Origin: a virus
DNA: 37,475 nt
Virus record (IMG/VR): IMGVR_UViG_3300005529_000071
Coordinates: 1-37,475 of that record
Direction: 5' to 3' (one strand)
The translations under genes and the position numbers were made by a program. Shown in pieces: positions 36,841 through 37,475 of the stretch. The notes beneath the pieces are model-generated. The model had not been told where the DNA came from. It did not search any database and saw only the letters and a program-made list of their open reading frames with translations. Within the stretch, counting starts at the first letter, position 1. Each line of letters begins with the position of its first letter.

Positions 36841-37302
36841 CCCGGATGGAGGGACGCCCAGCGAGCCGCCCAGGACCCGCAGTTCCTCGCGGGAGATCGG
36901 GCCTCGCTTCCCGTACGCCTTCGCGTAGCGGCCGTTCGTGAAGTGCGCCTCGAGGACGAAGTGGCCGTCGTCGGCACCCAGCTTGTCGCCGAGCCGCGCG
37001 ATGATCGACTCGAGGTCCTCGACGACATCCGGCGGCAGCGTAGTTTCCTGCACGCTAGCGTCCATTTGCAGGGGATTCTGCCTGTTACAACCGGACGTTG
37101 ATCCTCTCGACTTGCCAGGCTTCACCGTCCAGCCGGCGCCGAGCGTCTCGAGCAGGCGACGGATGTGCTCGGGTGGTGGTTCCGGCAGCTCGATCGTGAG
37201 CGGCTCGCCGTAGAGCCGGGCTTGCAGCTCGATCTCGTTCTGCAGGAGCACAGCCCAGTTGTGGGCGTGCTCGCCGGTGCCGACGTTCGCCCGGCCGACC
37301 AT
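36838..37302 (-). CDS. Hypothetical protein, possibly two fused or frameshifted genes, 154 aa
   Basis: The frame from ATG 37302 has a helical/strand first part (WAVLLQNEIELQARLYGEPL, EHIRRLLETLGAGWTV) and a second part (LPPDVVEDLESIIARLGDKL, DGHFVLEAHFTNGRYAKAYG, KRGPISREELRVLGG) that resembles a common small phage protein. The join (KPGKSRGSTSGCNRQNPLQ) reads poorly. In another frame the same bases give DGEAWQVERINVRL and a TAA, a believable protein end. Thus the first gene may really end there by a frame change, and a second gene may start at ATG 37066. There is no strong ribosome-binding site at either start. Confidence 0.55.
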   Translation of the reverse strand: MVGRANVGTGEHAHNWAVLLQNEIELQARLYGEPLTIELPEPPPEHIRRLLETLGAGWTVKPGKSRGSTSGCNRQNPLQMDASVQETTLPPDVVEDLESIIARLGDKLGADDGHFVLEAHFTNGRYAKAYGKRGPISREELRVLGGSLGVPPSG

Positions 37303-37358
37303 GTGGGAGCGCCCGATTCCGGGCCGAGCTTGGGGTTCTGCGTCTACCGGATCGATAC

Positions 37359-37382
37359 AGCGGTTCGAATCCGCTCGGCGCC
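37359..37382 (+). other. tRNA-like T-arm and acceptor 3' end, possible attachment core
   Basis: AGCGG-TTCGAAT-CCGCT (37359-37375) is a perfect tRNA T-arm with a consensus T-loop, and CGGCGCC follows where an acceptor 3' strand would lie. Upstream, GCGCCCG (37309-37315) can pair with it only with a bulge, and I find no acceptable D-arm or anticodon arm. No CCA follows. It may be a decayed tRNA or the 3' tRNA fragment kept in a phage attP; chance is also possible. Confidence 0.4.
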
Positions 37383-37423
37383 TCCTCGACCTGGAGCCTG
37401 CCGCCGCGTTCGCTGCTTGAAAC

Positions 37424-37475
37424 TCAGGCCTCGGCCGCGTGACGTCGGCGGTAGGCGCGGGTCTTCGTCCGGTTG
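37424..37475 (-). CDS. 3' end of a CDS entering from the right edge
   Basis: The last ~16 codons of a leftward frame end with TGA at 37424-37426: NRTKTRAYRRRHAAEA. The basic, well-formed C-terminus is what is seen in many small phage DNA-binding or HNH-like proteins, but only a fragment is visible. The start and most of the gene lie outside the window. It is followed by about 120 bases without a gene that include the tRNA-like element. Confidence 0.35.
   Translation of the reverse strand, partial: NRTKTRAYRRRHAAEA

Noticed and set aside
37306-37385. Complete tRNA gene (Ser/Sec-like because of GGAG...CTCC ends)
   Set aside because: The ends can pair only with bulges, the spacing from T-arm to 3' end is wrong for that pairing, and no D-arm or anticodon arm fits.

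Overview
The window is a very G+C-rich stretch of a bacteriophage or prophage genome. Nearly every gene reads leftward on the minus strand, with stop/start overlaps of one to eight bases (often GTGA or ATGA), many GTG and a few TTG starts, and almost no intergenic DNA. Small proteins, Ku and codon style all suggest a phage of a high-G+C actinobacterium or relative (Thermoleophilia-like soil bacteria would fit), but the host is an inference. The virion genes describe a short-tailed (podovirus-type) phage: terminase, portal, scaffold, SU10-type capsid, adaptor and nozzle-like proteins, a large internal protein, and no tape-measure, sheath or major tail tube gene.

Layout in the direction of transcription, right to left. 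(1) 37475-34144: an early or regulatory block with small proteins, a secreted lysozyme-like protein, a stand-alone LuxR-type HTH and a zinc-cluster/HTH protein that could be a late-gene regulator. One gene here (36399-36713) is clearly coding but has no ATG/GTG/TTG start at its Shine-Dalgarno site. (2) 34143-33589: about 550 bp without a supported gene, rich in palindromes and direct repeats, just ahead of the packaging genes and a good candidate for the terminase recognition/cos region. (3) 33588-25991: tiny membrane protein, packaging genes (candidate small terminase subunit, large terminase), portal, scaffold and major capsid protein. (4) 25902-23003: small proteins and a two-domain glycosyltransferase inside the structural operon. 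(5) 22985-13833: a host-recognition section with LamG-like proteins, a clan GH-A glycosidase joined to a LamG domain, beta-rich fibre proteins, adaptor and nozzle; a two-gene cassette appears twice. (6) 13818-6720: internal/ejection proteins, including an 823-residue protein with two peptidoglycan-hydrolase-like domains and an 1121-residue internal protein. (7) 6687-4118: lysis cassette with holin-like proteins, a secreted CHAP endolysin, and a membrane-anchored FN3 protein.

The left end is a control region. A rightward XRE repressor (3075-3608) and a small membrane protein gene (3864-4121) diverge from a leftward operon encoding a ribbon-helix-helix protein, a bacterial-type Ku, a RusA resolvase, small proteins and, running off the edge, a protein with a tetrapeptide repeat made of fifteen 12-bp units. 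An inverted repeat lies between the divergent genes. Repressor, Ku and RusA point to a temperate phage that repairs, joins or circularises its DNA with host LigD, but no integrase or ligase is in the window.

The most unusual elements are phage Ku, the non-canonical start gene, the tetrapeptide-repeat protein, the repeat-rich region before the terminase genes, the fused glycosyltransferase, the LamG-glycosidase tail protein, the duplicated fibre cassette and the zinc/HTH regulator. All functional calls come from reading protein motifs by eye; no database search was run.
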